20,767 nucleotides of DNA, taken from positions 1 to 20,767 of IMG/VR virus record IMGVR_UViG_3300032050_000990, one strand, 5' to 3'. The DNA comes from a virus. A model generated the notes under the pieces. That model was not told the DNA's origin. It made no database searches and saw only the letters and a list, made by a program, of their open reading frames with translations. Shown one piece after another: positions 1-8,071 of this stretch (position 1 is its first letter; every line of letters starts with the position of its first letter). Position numbers and translations under genes: made by a program.

Positions 1-200
1 AGCTGCTGATGCTCCTCCTGATCCATGAGGAGGACGTCCTCATCGGCCCCACTGTCGGAGCCCTCGACGCCATAGTGGATGATATAGTGCCCCATCGGCC
101 GCATCATCCGGGCGAACTTGTGGACCTTCTGCGTGAATGCACAATGCGACCAGTCCCGCGTGGTCACCGAGTGCGGAATGCCGAGCAAGTGGAGACGCAT
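1..200 (-). CDS. Putative glycosyltransferase, N-terminal fragment (3' end outside window)
   Basis: An ATG at 200 opens a frame that runs off the left edge without a stop, giving about 66 residues. A GGAGG-type ribosome binding site lies about 8 bases upstream, and the start is 25 bases past the stop of the tail-tip gene, so it is the next gene of the same operon. The visible residues begin MRLHLLGIPH, followed by CAFTQKVHKFARMM, GHYIIHYGVE and an acidic stretch. This resembles the first beta-strand/loop/helix of GT-B glycosyltransferases encoded by uncultured tailed phages, where similar openings (G-PH-, CAFTQKV, K-GH-V-HYG) occur. The catalytic C-terminal half is not visible, so the call rests on recall of the N-terminal pattern alone. 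If right, it would transfer a sugar from a nucleotide-sugar donor to a virion, DNA or cell-surface acceptor that cannot be determined here. Confidence 0.55.
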   Translation of the reverse strand, partial: MRLHLLGIPHSVTTRDWSHCAFTQKVHKFARMMRPMGHYIIHYGVEGSDSGADEDVLLMDQEEHQQ

Positions 201-225
201 CAGGTGCGCCCTCCGCGGTGGATGG

Positions 226-3200
226 TTAGGTCAGGAAGGTGCCGGTCCGGCTGCGGGACATCAGGACCGCGCCTGAGAGGACGGCCGAGACGGTCATCTG
301 GTAGGTCGGATTCGCCCCGATGTTGAAGCCGCTCACCACGTCTTGATTCGTGACGGTCAGCCCAGTGAAGTAGCCCTCCTCCACGTCCCCGCCGGTCGTC
401 ACGGTCCGATAGTTGAGGTCATACGTCGTACCGGTCGGGAAGCCGGAGGTCGTCCAGTCGAACTCGTAGGTCTCGGTCGTGTCGTCCGCCGTCTGTGTCC
501 CGATGGTGATCGAGGCCGACGTGATGTCCTTCGGTGGGATCGTGACGGATTCTGACGTGGTGATCGAGTCTTTCGTGACCGAGAACGCCGCCACCTGGCT
601 GTTGCCGCCGATGTCCGCCCGATTGATGGTCTCGGTGCGCGGCGATGTCCACCCGCTGACCGACTGGCTGACGCCGTCCAGATTGTAGACAATCGTGCCA
701 TCCCAGGTGATGACCAGCGAATAGCTCGAGGCGCCCGGCGTCGTCACCACCTTGAGGCTTGGTCCGACCCGCTCCTGCGGGGCCACGTCCACCGCATCCG
801 AGGTCGCGGTCCGAGCCGTCGCGGTCCCGAGGAAGGCGATGCGGCCCGGATTCGACCCGACCGCTGGCCGGTCCACCGTGAAATCCACATAACTGCCAGC
901 CGCTTCCGTAATCGTGGTGTTGGTCTCTGGCGTGATCGTTTGCGGCGAGGCCGGCGTCACGCTCGCGATTCCGGTCGTCGTGTACGCGATCGAGGCCGTA
1001 TTGGGCGACAAGGCGACCGGCGTGGCGACCGCGTACCGGATCACCTGCTGCGTGGCCGTCTGGCTGAAGATTCGAGCTCTCGAGGTGAGCGCGATCGTGT
1101 CCCGGCTGCCGTTCAGGTAGGCATACCGGTAGGGCCCCGAGACCGTGCCCGTGCCACTGGCGCCGGTATAGGCGGCGAACGCCAGATAGACCGTCACGCC
1201 AGCCGCATAAGGGCCCGAGAGCGTGATCGTGCCGTTCCGCGCATTGACCGTCGTGCCGGCCTGTGCCGCGGAATAGGCCGCCGCATCGGAGGCCCACGGC
1301 GTGGTGGCCGCGGCCCACTTGAACGAGTTGGTATCGGTGTCGGCCTGCACCGCCACCGTCAGGACGCCCTCGAGCGAGAAGGTGCCGACCGCCGTGACAA
1401 TGTTGGCGATCGCGTTGGCGTCAAAGAACTCCACATTCCCGATCGTGCGCGAGATGCCGTCCGACCCATAGGCCGTGATCTCCCACTCGATTTCCACATA
1501 GCCAGTCGCTGGAATGGTGGCGGAGTAGGTATACGGCGCGGCCGTATCCACGACCCAGCTGGACCACGCCCCGCCGTTGGTCCGCTCGCGAAACCGGACC
1601 TGCGTGACGCGGTTCTGCGGGTCGGTAATGGTCAGGAGGACCGTGGCCGTGGTGCCCGATTCGCTGGTCGTGGCGATGATGACCGGCGCCACCGCATCCG
1701 GCCGGAGCACGTCCCGCGGGACGCCGGCCGGCACCGCGGAGACCTGCGGGGTATAGCTCGAGAGGGCCAGCCCGCCCAAGGCATGGGCGATCCGGTAGTA
1801 ATAGGTCACGCCGTCCAGCGGCCGCTGGTCCACATAAACCGGCGTCGACCCGGCCACGCGAGCGATCTCGGCGAAGCCGGAGCCGCTCGTGGTGCTGCGC
1901 TCGATGACGAGGTCCAGCGACTGGTCCGAGGGCCAGAGCGCCAGGGCGATGCCGCTCGTCAGTTGGGCGTCATTGACGCCCGGAATGACGGCGAGCCCAG
2001 CGGGCCGCGTGTTGACGTCCAGCGTGGAGTTGGTCGTGACCGTGGCCGTGGCAAAGGTCCCGAGCCCGACCGCGGTCTCATAGACCACGCCCAGCGTCCA
2101 GGCGATGGAGGGCCCGGTCAGGCTGCGGACCGTGACCGAGGTAGAGCCGGCCGGCAGGTTGGCCACCCGGAACGGCGTCCACGAGCTGGGCGCTCCGCTG
2201 CCCTGATAGGCAAAGACCGCGACCGGGTAGACTGTGCTGGTGTTGGTCCAGCTCAAGGTCACGGCCGTCTGCCGGAGGTTGGAGGTCGCCAGCCCGGAGA
2301 CTGCCCCGACCGCGGCCAGCGTGACGCTGGTCCAGGCGGTCCAGTTGGAGGGTCGCCGGCCGTCCTGCTCGGAGCGGGCCCGGACCCAGACCACCGTGCC
2401 AGGCACGAGGACTGACGGCAGATTGACGGCGCCGGTCGGGATCTCCCCTGGCGCATACTCCGCATGGTTCCGGCCGCCCGTTGGCGTGGTCGGTCCCGTG
2501 GCGTACTCCACGAGCACCCGAATGACGCCGCCGGCATTGAGCGTGGCCGCGTTCGTGATCGTGTACTGCGCGATGCTCGAGGGGTTGGTGGCGTTCTGGG
2601 CGATCGTGATGGTCGGCAGCGTGGCCGGCTGGGCCGCCAGCCCGGAGTCCAGCAGCCGGAGCACCGGCCCGGCCGGCGTCTCGGTCCGCCGCACCACCTG
2701 CATGATGCGGGCTCCGACCGAGCTCTCCCCGATCCGGTAGCCTTTATTCGGGAAGGCCCCGTGCTCGTAATAGACCTCGTCCCCGACCTGCAGCGCGGCC
2801 GCCGCTGTGCCGGCCAGCACCTCCGCATCCGACGCCTGGCAGCCGCGGCCGAACCGGTCGAACATGGAGACGGCCATGCCGTCCAGCTGCAGCTGGCTGT
2901 TGGGCGTCCAGTCGCCGGCCCCGTGGATCATGCCGGTCAGCTGGTACTCGACATTCCGGCCGGTAAAGACCGCCAGATTGGGGTCGATATACTGGGCCGT
3001 CTGCCGGACCTCGGAGACCACCACGCCATCCGTTGGGACGCGGCCCTGCGTCCCTTGAATCGAGCCCGAGCTGGTCGACCGGCCCTGCACATAGGGCGCC
3101 GGCTGGAAGGCCTGCTGCGAGAGCGTGATGGCCGAGAGGGCCGTCCGCTCATCAAGGTCAAAGATCAGGCCGTTGCTCGAGCGGAGGCTGGCATTGCTTA

Positions 3201-4458
3201 GCGTGACCGCGGGCAACGTGGAGGTCCGGATGCGAGACGCGAACAGCTCTTGATTGCCGGCGCTCGTGGTCCGCGAGGCGATGCCGAACGGTCCATAGAT
3301 GGACGCCTCGAGGAACTCCGCGATGATCGGCGCCTCGGTAAACCGAAAGGCCACCCGCACGTTGTCCCCGATCAGCGCCTTGACGGTCGCAATCCACGCC
3401 CCGCCCGTGTCGTACTTGATCCGGGCGTTGGTCCAGATCGCCGTCACCAGATCGACCGGATGGGCGTCCAAGTAGAGCGGCGTCCGCTCGGTCACCTCCA
3501 CCGTGGTCAGCGAGCAATAGACGAAGGCCCCGTTGGCATGAGGGCAGCCGGGCCAGTAGAGGTAGACGTTGGAGACGCCCAGCGCCTGGTCCGCGGGCGT
3601 GACGGAATAGCCGGCAACGACCGCCCGCACAGGGGCCGCGTTCGTTTGGTTGGACCCGATCCACGCTTGGATGCCGCCGGCCACGATCCAGTCGGCCGTG
3701 GTCGGGTCGTAGATGGTGCTCGTGTACGCCGTGACATACTGCGACCCGCCGCCCACGGCGAACGGGTTGGCCTGCCGGTAGGTCTCGATCGTGTTGGCGA
3801 TGCTCTCGTGATTGACCTGGCGCCAGTCCCGCGTGGTTGGCGCATTGAGTCCCGGCTCGTACCCTTCCGCGAACCGGAGCTCGACATCGTCGCCGGACTT
3901 GAAGACCTGATACTTCCATCCGCCGCGGGCCTTGACCGGGCCCCAGTCCGCGGTAATCGGGCCGCCGGTCAGGCAGCCGCGGATGGTATAGCTGCCAAGG
4001 CTGCCGCCTTGGAAGATCGTCTGCGTCTGCTCCACCCGCCGCGTGTCCCCGATGGAGACCGCGTAGCGCATCGGCGAGACCAGCCGGATGCCCAGGACAT
4101 AGCCAGCCACCAGAGTGGACCACGCCCCGCCGTCCGTCCGGATCTCGAGGAAGGCCCGCCGCGACAGGAGCTGCTGCCGGAAGGTGGCGTCCTCGAGCAC
4201 GTTGGTGACCACGCGGATCGTGCCGGTGGCATCGGTCCCAGTGTTGGCGTCGACGATCTCCACCGTGTAGCTGCCCGTCCGGACGGCGCCGGTGATCGGG
4301 TCCACCTCCTGCCCGTCGCCGCTCGGCGCATCCGCGATGAACGGATTCGTGCCGGATGGCACCGAGCTGACCACGAGCGCGTCCGTGCTGGGCTCGGGCA
4401 CGGCCACCGTGGAGGCGACCTTGATGAGCAGGCGATACTCGAGCAGGCTGGCCGGCAT
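226..4458 (-). CDS. Large tail-tip / central baseplate protein with Fn3-like domains
   Basis: This 1410-residue protein is the largest in the window and follows the distal tail gene, the position of the tip attachment or host-specificity protein (lambda gpJ analogue) in siphoviruses. Residues 1 to about 600 look like a hub region of mixed beta content, with cysteines near 162, 305 and 315. Residues about 612-717, 718-812 and 818-912 look like fibronectin type III domains, with W and Y core positions such as PSNWTAWTSV and YYYRIAH. Residues 920-1410 continue as further Ig/Fn3-like beta-sandwiches rich in Thr and Ser. I see no C-terminal intramolecular chaperone or enzymatic motif. The ATG at 4458 lies 11 bases after the previous stop and has a weak ribosome binding site, suggesting coupled translation. 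Its likely role is to cap the tail tube and contact the host. Size, position and domains support this, but no specific J-family motif was identified. Confidence 0.75.
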   Translation of the reverse strand: MPASLLEYRLLIKVASTVAVPEPSTDALVVSSVPSGTNPFIADAPSGDGQEVDPITGAVRTGSYTVEIVDANTGTDATGTIRVVTNVLEDATFRQQLLSRRAFLEIRTDGGAWSTLVAGYVLGIRLVSPMRYAVSIGDTRRVEQTQTIFQGGSLGSYTIRGCLTGGPITADWGPVKARGGWKYQVFKSGDDVELRFAEGYEPGLNAPTTRDWRQVNHESIANTIETYRQANPFAVGGGSQYVTAYTSTIYDPTTADWIVAGGIQAWIGSNQTNAAPVRAVVAGYSVTPADQALGVSNVYLYWPGCPHANGAFVYCSLTTVEVTERTPLYLDAHPVDLVTAIWTNARIKYDTGGAWIATVKALIGDNVRVAFRFTEAPIIAEFLEASIYGPFGIASRTTSAGNQELFASRIRTSTLPAVTLSNASLRSSNGLIFDLDERTALSAITLSQQAFQPAPYVQGRSTSSGSIQGTQGRVPTDGVVVSEVRQTAQYIDPNLAVFTGRNVEYQLTGMIHGAGDWTPNSQLQLDGMAVSMFDRFGRGCQASDAEVLAGTAAAALQVGDEVYYEHGAFPNKGYRIGESSVGARIMQVVRRTETPAGPVLRLLDSGLAAQPATLPTITIAQNATNPSSIAQYTITNAATLNAGGVIRVLVEYATGPTTPTGGRNHAEYAPGEIPTGAVNLPSVLVPGTVVWVRARSEQDGRRPSNWTAWTSVTLAAVGAVSGLATSNLRQTAVTLSWTNTSTVYPVAVFAYQGSGAPSSWTPFRVANLPAGSTSVTVRSLTGPSIAWTLGVVYETAVGLGTFATATVTTNSTLDVNTRPAGLAVIPGVNDAQLTSGIALALWPSDQSLDLVIERSTTSGSGFAEIARVAGSTPVYVDQRPLDGVTYYYRIAHALGGLALSSYTPQVSAVPAGVPRDVLRPDAVAPVIIATTSESGTTATVLLTITDPQNRVTQVRFRERTNGGAWSSWVVDTAAPYTYSATIPATGYVEIEWEITAYGSDGISRTIGNVEFFDANAIANIVTAVGTFSLEGVLTVAVQADTDTNSFKWAAATTPWASDAAAYSAAQAGTTVNARNGTITLSGPYAAGVTVYLAFAAYTGASGTGTVSGPYRYAYLNGSRDTIALTSRARIFSQTATQQVIRYAVATPVALSPNTASIAYTTTGIASVTPASPQTITPETNTTITEAAGSYVDFTVDRPAVGSNPGRIAFLGTATARTATSDAVDVAPQERVGPSLKVVTTPGASSYSLVITWDGTIVYNLDGVSQSVSGWTSPRTETINRADIGGNSQVAAFSVTKDSITTSESVTIPPKDITSASITIGTQTADDTTETYEFDWTTSGFPTGTTYDLNYRTVTTGGDVEEGYFTGLTVTNQDVVSGFNIGANPTYQMTVSAVLSGAVLMSRSRTGTFLT

Positions 4459-4469
4459 GGGTCAGAGCG

Positions 4470-4904
4470 TCAGTCGTAGGTGCAGAGCATATCGGCCCCG
4501 CTCAGGTTGATGAGCGAGAGAGACAAGCTATAGGTCAGGAAGGTGGCATCCTGAAACGCCAGGCTGATGTCGCCCTCGGGGTCGATGGCGCAGTTATTGT
4601 AGGTGCGCGAGCTGGTGTCGCCCGTCGTCACGGTACAGGTGCCGCCGCCCTGCAGGTGCCGGATGAGCCGAAGGATCGTGGCTTGGCTCGTATTCGGGAT
4701 GTCCCGCATCTCGAACGTGGCGCCGTAGTCAATCCGGAAGGTGAAGCTGTACGGCGTCCCACTGGCTAGAGCCGTGGCCCGTTCGCCGATCCGCCGCGTG
4801 AACGGCACCCACGAGGCGAACCGGGACCCGACCCCGCCGGCCGTGCTAGTCAGGCCGTTGTCCAGCGTGGCACTCGTGCCATCGTTGAAGGTGATCGACG
4901 CCAT
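4470..4904 (-). CDS. Distal tail protein (putative minor tail protein)
   Basis: This 144-residue protein starts with MASITFNDGT at an ATG whose ATGA overlaps the tape-measure stop, with a strong GAGGGAG ribosome binding site upstream. It is beta-rich (TPYSFTFRIDYGATF, SLAFQDATFLTYSLSLSLINL) with two central cysteines in GGTCTV and NNCAID and a third close to the C-terminus. It sits between the tape measure and the large tip protein, where siphoviruses encode distal tail (Dit-like or lambda gpM/gpL-like) proteins that link the tube to the tip. I cannot tie it to one named family. Length and beta content would also suit a tube-like or adaptor fold. The assignment to tail structure is strong from context, the exact role less so. 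Confidence 0.6.
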   Translation of the reverse strand: MASITFNDGTSATLDNGLTSTAGGVGSRFASWVPFTRRIGERATALASGTPYSFTFRIDYGATFEMRDIPNTSQATILRLIRHLQGGGTCTVTTGDTSSRTYNNCAIDPEGDISLAFQDATFLTYSLSLSLINLSGADMLCTYD

Positions 4905-6670
4905 CAGACACTCCCTCGCCGTTGGGCGTTCCGCATGAGCTCCTGCATCTGCCGCTGGGCCGCGGGATCATTCGGGCCCACGATCGTGACATTCATGGGC
5001 GCCATGGCTGCGATCGTGGCCGAGCTGCCCGCCGCGGTCGGCCCATAAAACTGGGTGGGCAGGGTCATGGCGCCAGCCGCTGACGCCCCAAGAGCTGATG
5101 CCATCATGGCCGAGCCGCCGCCAGCAGCAGGAGCCCCGCCACCGAAGGCCGCCGTGGCTGCCCCGCGGAGGGCCGCGCCAATGGCGATCATGCCGATGCC
5201 GGCCGCCACAAGGCCCTGCGGGCTCAGCGAAAGCAACGCCGCTCGGACCTTTTCCATCAGCGCCCCGATCGGGATCAGCGCCGTGCCGAAGGTGATCAGC
5301 ATGGAGCCGAGCCCCGACAGCATGGTCTTGGTAAACTCCTTGAACCCTTGCGTGATGCTGCCAGTCGCAATGGCTGCTTCAATGCCTGCCGCGAAGGAAT
5401 CCACCATGATGTCGCGGAATGCCGTGGCGATGGCCGTGGCAAAGTCGGTCATCTCGGCCAGATAGGTCGATGCCGCCACGCCCATGAAATCCGTGGCGCC
5501 TGGCTTGAGCAAGGCCTCGAGCTTGGCCTTATCGAGCGTGATCGGCTTGGGTCCGAGCGCGGCCTGCACCGGCATGGATGTGGACTGCGCCGTCATGCGC
5601 TCGATATCGAACTTCACCGGCTTCAGGCTGTTGAGCTTGAGCTCGGTCCGCATCTCATCCGTCAGCTCCTTCTTGGCCGCGGCCACCTTCCGCGTGGCCG
5701 TTTCCTCTTTGGTCAGCCCCAGAATGATGTTCTCCTGCTCGGCTTCGTACTGCTGCAGCACCTTCATGTAGGCGCGGTACTCGTCCCCGCTCATCGTCAG
5801 GAACGCCTTGATCTCCTCAAAGAGGACGCCGGCGTTGAGCCCGAAGAGCTGAATGGCCTGCCGCACACTGGTCAGCGCGTTGTTCAGGACATTGAGCGCC
5901 TTGATGATGAACTCGATGGCGCCGACCACGCCCTCGGAGGCGCTCTCGGAGATCTCAAACAGGTCGCCGAAGGCATTGCCCAGCCGGGCGATGGCCCCGC
6001 CCAAGGTCTTGCCGGCCGCCTCCGCGGAGCCGCCGAACTGCGTCTCAAGCTCCTTGAGGATCACGGTCTGGGCCTCGGCCAGCTGATTGGTCTCCACCAG
6101 CGACGCAATCATCGCCTTCTGGTCTTCCGAAAACTGGATGCCGGACCGGCTCAGGGCGGCGATGCCATGGATCGGATCCTGCAGCGCCTTACCCACTTGA
6201 ATGGTGGCGCCCTGCAGGTCGGTCCCCATGGCCTGCGCCACGTCCGCGATGGCCTTGGTAGCCCGCGGGAAGATGTCGCCCTGCACCTTGGTGAAGGTGA
6301 GGAGCAGCGACTGCGAGGCCGTGACGGCATCGTCCGCGAAGACCGTGGTCTCCTGCAGCGCCCCGGCCATGGCATTGAGCTGGTCCACCGACTGGCCGGC
6401 CACGTTGCCCGTGCTCTTGAGCGCGGCCCGAAGCTGGGCCTGCGCGAACTGGGCCGCGGAGGTCTCGTCGATCAGCTTCTTGAAGAAGGTGCCCGCGGCG
6501 GCCAAGGTGGCCAGATTCTTAAGGCTGCCCTTGAGCTCGCTGACGGCATCGTCTAGTGCCGTGGCGTTCTTCTCAGACTCCTTGAATGACCGGCCGAGGC
6601 TCTCCACTGCGGCCTTGACCGCGGCCCCGCCCTCCTCCTTGAGCCGAAGACTCAGCGCAAAGACGTCCAT
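4904..6670 (-). CDS. Tail tape measure protein
   Basis: This 588-residue protein is helical at both ends of its first half and has the usual tape-measure core at residues 100-240: a segment resembling ALxDPIxGIxALSRxGIxFSxxQ at 162-184, then VETNQLAEAQ and LGGAIARLGNAFGDLFE at 223-239. Similar stretches occur in TP901/lambda-type tape measures. Residues 450-510 are hydrophobic (LITFGTALIPIGAL, GIGMIAIGAALRGAA), fitting the membrane-active segment of these proteins. The C-terminus is Gly/Ala-rich and then basic. The ATG lies 2 bases after the chaperone stop with a GGAG site upstream. By the rule of about 0.15 nm per residue it predicts a tail of roughly 88 nm, short for a siphovirus. It sets tail length and scaffolds tube polymerisation with the chaperones encoded just upstream. 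Confidence 0.9.
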   Translation of the reverse strand: MDVFALSLRLKEEGGAAVKAAVESLGRSFKESEKNATALDDAVSELKGSLKNLATLAAAGTFFKKLIDETSAAQFAQAQLRAALKSTGNVAGQSVDQLNAMAGALQETTVFADDAVTASQSLLLTFTKVQGDIFPRATKAIADVAQAMGTDLQGATIQVGKALQDPIHGIAALSRSGIQFSEDQKAMIASLVETNQLAEAQTVILKELETQFGGSAEAAGKTLGGAIARLGNAFGDLFEISESASEGVVGAIEFIIKALNVLNNALTSVRQAIQLFGLNAGVLFEEIKAFLTMSGDEYRAYMKVLQQYEAEQENIILGLTKEETATRKVAAAKKELTDEMRTELKLNSLKPVKFDIERMTAQSTSMPVQAALGPKPITLDKAKLEALLKPGATDFMGVAASTYLAEMTDFATAIATAFRDIMVDSFAAGIEAAIATGSITQGFKEFTKTMLSGLGSMLITFGTALIPIGALMEKVRAALLSLSPQGLVAAGIGMIAIGAALRGAATAAFGGGAPAAGGGSAMMASALGASAAGAMTLPTQFYGPTAAGSSATIAAMAPMNVTIVGPNDPAAQRQMQELMRNAQRRGSV

Positions 6671-6672
6671 GG

Positions 6673-7065
6673 TTATGCTCCTGCCGGGGTGGCGGTCGGG
6701 TGAGCCCGGAGTCGGGCCTGTTCCATCTGGTCGGCCAAGGTCAGCAGCCTCGAGCGGGTCGACTCGAGCATGGTGGACAGCTTGCCGGCGGCGGCCAAGT
6801 AGCGGAGCTCGGCCTGCTGCAGCTTGGCCGGCTCATGGAAGGCCACGGCCACGAGGCCGGCCAGATCCGTCCGCTCGCCCATCCGCTCCACCGCCGCCTC
6901 TCGCTGCATCCGGGCCACCTCCTGCCAGGTCCACAAGGTCAGCGCAAAGGACTCCGCGGCCACCGTTCGCACCGGCTGCCCGGTCCGGGTCGCCGTCTCC
7001 ACCACTACCCGCCCGACGAACTCCGCGGCCGAGCGCGTCAGCTCGACGCCCCGACCGCCTCCCCG
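6673..7065 (-). CDS. Tail assembly chaperone T-like extension, expressed by -1 frameshift
   Basis: This frame is -1 relative to the chaperone gene upstream and opens directly at the GGGAAAC heptamer at 7065-7071. After a slip at that heptamer, translation reads RGGGRGVELTRSAAEFVG and then the helical segment VAAESFALTLWTWQEVARM, ending at a TAA just before the tape measure. The fusion would have 110 residues from the upstream gene plus 130 from this frame, about 240 in all. The arrangement matches lambda gpG/gpGT, where a minority of ribosomes make the longer chaperone that recruits tail tube to the tape measure. A GTG at 7005 would give a free-standing 110-residue protein, but it has no clear ribosome binding site, and the frame is closed by a TGA at 7078-7080 immediately before the slippery site. 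The fusion is therefore the better reading. Confidence 0.78.
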   Translation of the reverse strand, partial: RGGGRGVELTRSAAEFVGRVVVETATRTGQPVRTVAAESFALTLWTWQEVARMQREAAVERMGERTDLAGLVAVAFHEPAKLQQAELRYLAAAGKLSTMLESTRSRLLTLADQMEQARLRAHPTATPAGA

Positions 7066-7394
7066 TTTCCCGCCGGCTCAGCATCCTTCGCCACCTGGGC
7101 GGCGATCATCTGCTCCACCTCGGCGATCTGGCCCCGCGACAGTTGAATGATGGCCGCGATCTGCTCCACCGAGAGCCGCTCCCGTTCCGACTTCGTGAGG
7201 TCCGGTACGAGTGGCCCCAAGATCTCGAGCAGCGCCCCGAGCATGGCCACGCCGGAGGCGTCGGCCTCCTGCACGACCGCGATGCGATGGGCCGCGGCCC
7301 CGGTCAGGGGATAGACGAGCACCTCCCGGCCGGCCAGCTTGACGCGGGGCAACCGGGAGGTATTGACGAGGGCATCAAGATCAAGGGTCGTCAT
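7038..7394 (-). CDS. Tail assembly chaperone (gpG-like)
   Basis: This 118-residue, mostly helical protein (MTTLDLDALV at the start, acidic helix SVEQIAAIIQLSRGQIAEVEQM, flexible Gly/Ala/Ser tail) lies between the tail tube and tape-measure genes, the position of the G-type chaperone in long-tailed phages. It starts at an ATG with a GAGG ribosome binding site about 10 bases upstream. The normal product stops at 7038. The slippery heptamer lies eight codons before the final sense codon, so both the short and the extended chaperone come from this start. The proteins are not expected in the virion. They coat the tape measure and help the tube subunits polymerise around it. Sequence similarity to a named family is weak, so the call depends on position, size, fold and frameshift signal together. 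Confidence 0.82.
   Translation of the reverse strand: MTTLDLDALVNTSRLPRVKLAGREVLVYPLTGAAAHRIAVVQEADASGVAMLGALLEILGPLVPDLTKSERERLSVEQIAAIIQLSRGQIAEVEQMIAAQVAKDAEPAGNGEAVGASS
7065..7071 (-). promoter_or_regulatory. -1 ribosomal frameshift slippery heptamer GGGAAAC
   Basis: Read on the minus strand the zero-frame codons are GCG GGA AAC GGG, giving the canonical X XXY YYZ pattern (G GGA AAC). Slipping back one base re-pairs the tRNAs on GGG and AAA and continues in the frame that is open to the end of the T-like extension. Lambda uses the very similar GGGAAAG at the same point. The following bases are very GC-rich and could form a stimulatory structure, but no specific pseudoknot was resolved. 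Confidence 0.85.
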
Positions 7395-7446
7395 CGGATC
7401 AGGTCCTCACGACGTGGGTGGTGGTGGCGCCCTCAGGCGCCGGCGA

Positions 7447-8010
7447 TCAGATCGTGGCGATGTACTCGATGCGGTAGGGCGCGTCCCCGACGTTGGCGCC
7501 AGAGACTGACATATCCAGGCGGGCCTCGATCTCGAGGGCGATGGCCACCTCCTGCCCATCCTGCGAGGTCACGTCGTACTTGGTCAGGAGCGCGGCCGGG
7601 AACCGGACCTGCACATAGGCGCCGGAGCCGCGAAGCCAGATGGCCCGCACGTCCGTCAGGTAGTCGCCCGACACGAGGAAGGTGCCGGCCCGCTTCGGCA
7701 GGTAGGAGGTGGACCCCGTCCACGAGCCCGAGGCCGTGACGCTGGCGCCCGGCTCCACCTGCGTGGCGTTGGTCGTGGAGAGCTGGATCACCGTGCCCGA
7801 GATCTTGGGCATCTGGTTGCCCTTGCGGTCCAGCAGCCGGACTGGCGAGCGCTTGCCGTCGAAGGTGACGTTGAGGTACTCGACGCCAGGGTCAAACTTG
7901 AGGCCGCCCTGGAAGGCCCCGAAGACCGTGGCGCCAACGTAGAGGACACCCGAGTCGACCAGGACATCGCTCGGGAAGGTGCTGGTAAACCCAGTGAGAG
8001 GAGCGGTCAT
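7447..8010 (-). CDS. Major tail tube protein
   Basis: This 187-residue protein is beta-rich and moderately sized, as expected for siphovirus tube subunits. It begins MTAPLTGFTSTFPSDVLVDSG and contains a central loop (GKRSPVRLLDRKGNQMPKI) and a C-terminal strand pair (VAIALEIEARLDMSVSG, PYRIEYIATI). It lies just before the chaperones and tape measure and just after the tail terminator, the conserved place of the tail tube gene. The ATG at 8010 has an AAGGA site about 9 bases upstream. It is preceded by one of the longer gaps in the operon, 61 bases carrying a promoter-like TGCTATATT, which would suit extra transcription of a protein needed in many copies. The call rests on size, fold impression and gene order. 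No decisive motif was seen. Confidence 0.8.
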   Translation of the reverse strand: MTAPLTGFTSTFPSDVLVDSGVLYVGATVFGAFQGGLKFDPGVEYLNVTFDGKRSPVRLLDRKGNQMPKISGTVIQLSTTNATQVEPGASVTASGSWTGSTSYLPKRAGTFLVSGDYLTDVRAIWLRGSGAYVQVRFPAALLTKYDVTSQDGQEVAIALEIEARLDMSVSGANVGDAPYRIEYIATI

Positions 8011-8047
8011 CGCGGGATCCTTCCGTTAGGGGGCAAGGGGTTGACAG

Positions 8048-8056
8048 AATATAGCA
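8048..8056 (-). promoter_or_regulatory. Candidate extended -10 promoter upstream of the tail tube gene
   Basis: On the minus strand TGCTATATT fits the extended -10 consensus TGnTATAAT at all but one position. It sits in the 61-base gap between the terminator-like gene and the tail tube gene and would put a start about 30 bases before the ATG. No matching -35 hexamer is seen 17 bases upstream. A TTGACA occurs about 30 bases upstream, too far for normal spacing. In a GC-rich genome an AT-rich hexamer in a gap is notable, but it could be chance. Confidence 0.3.
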
Positions 8057-8071
8057 ACAGCGTGGCCGGCA

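Noticed and set aside
940-2415. Plus-strand frame of 491 codons opposite the tail-tip gene
   Set aside because: Its translation is Arg/Gly/Asp-rich, typical of a shadow in a high-GC coding region. The minus-strand protein has clear Fn3-like domains.
6673-7005. Independent 110-residue gene between chaperone and tape measure
   Set aside because: A slippery heptamer in correct phase and a continuous -1 frame explain this stretch as the T-like part of a frameshift product. The GTG start has no clear ribosome binding site.
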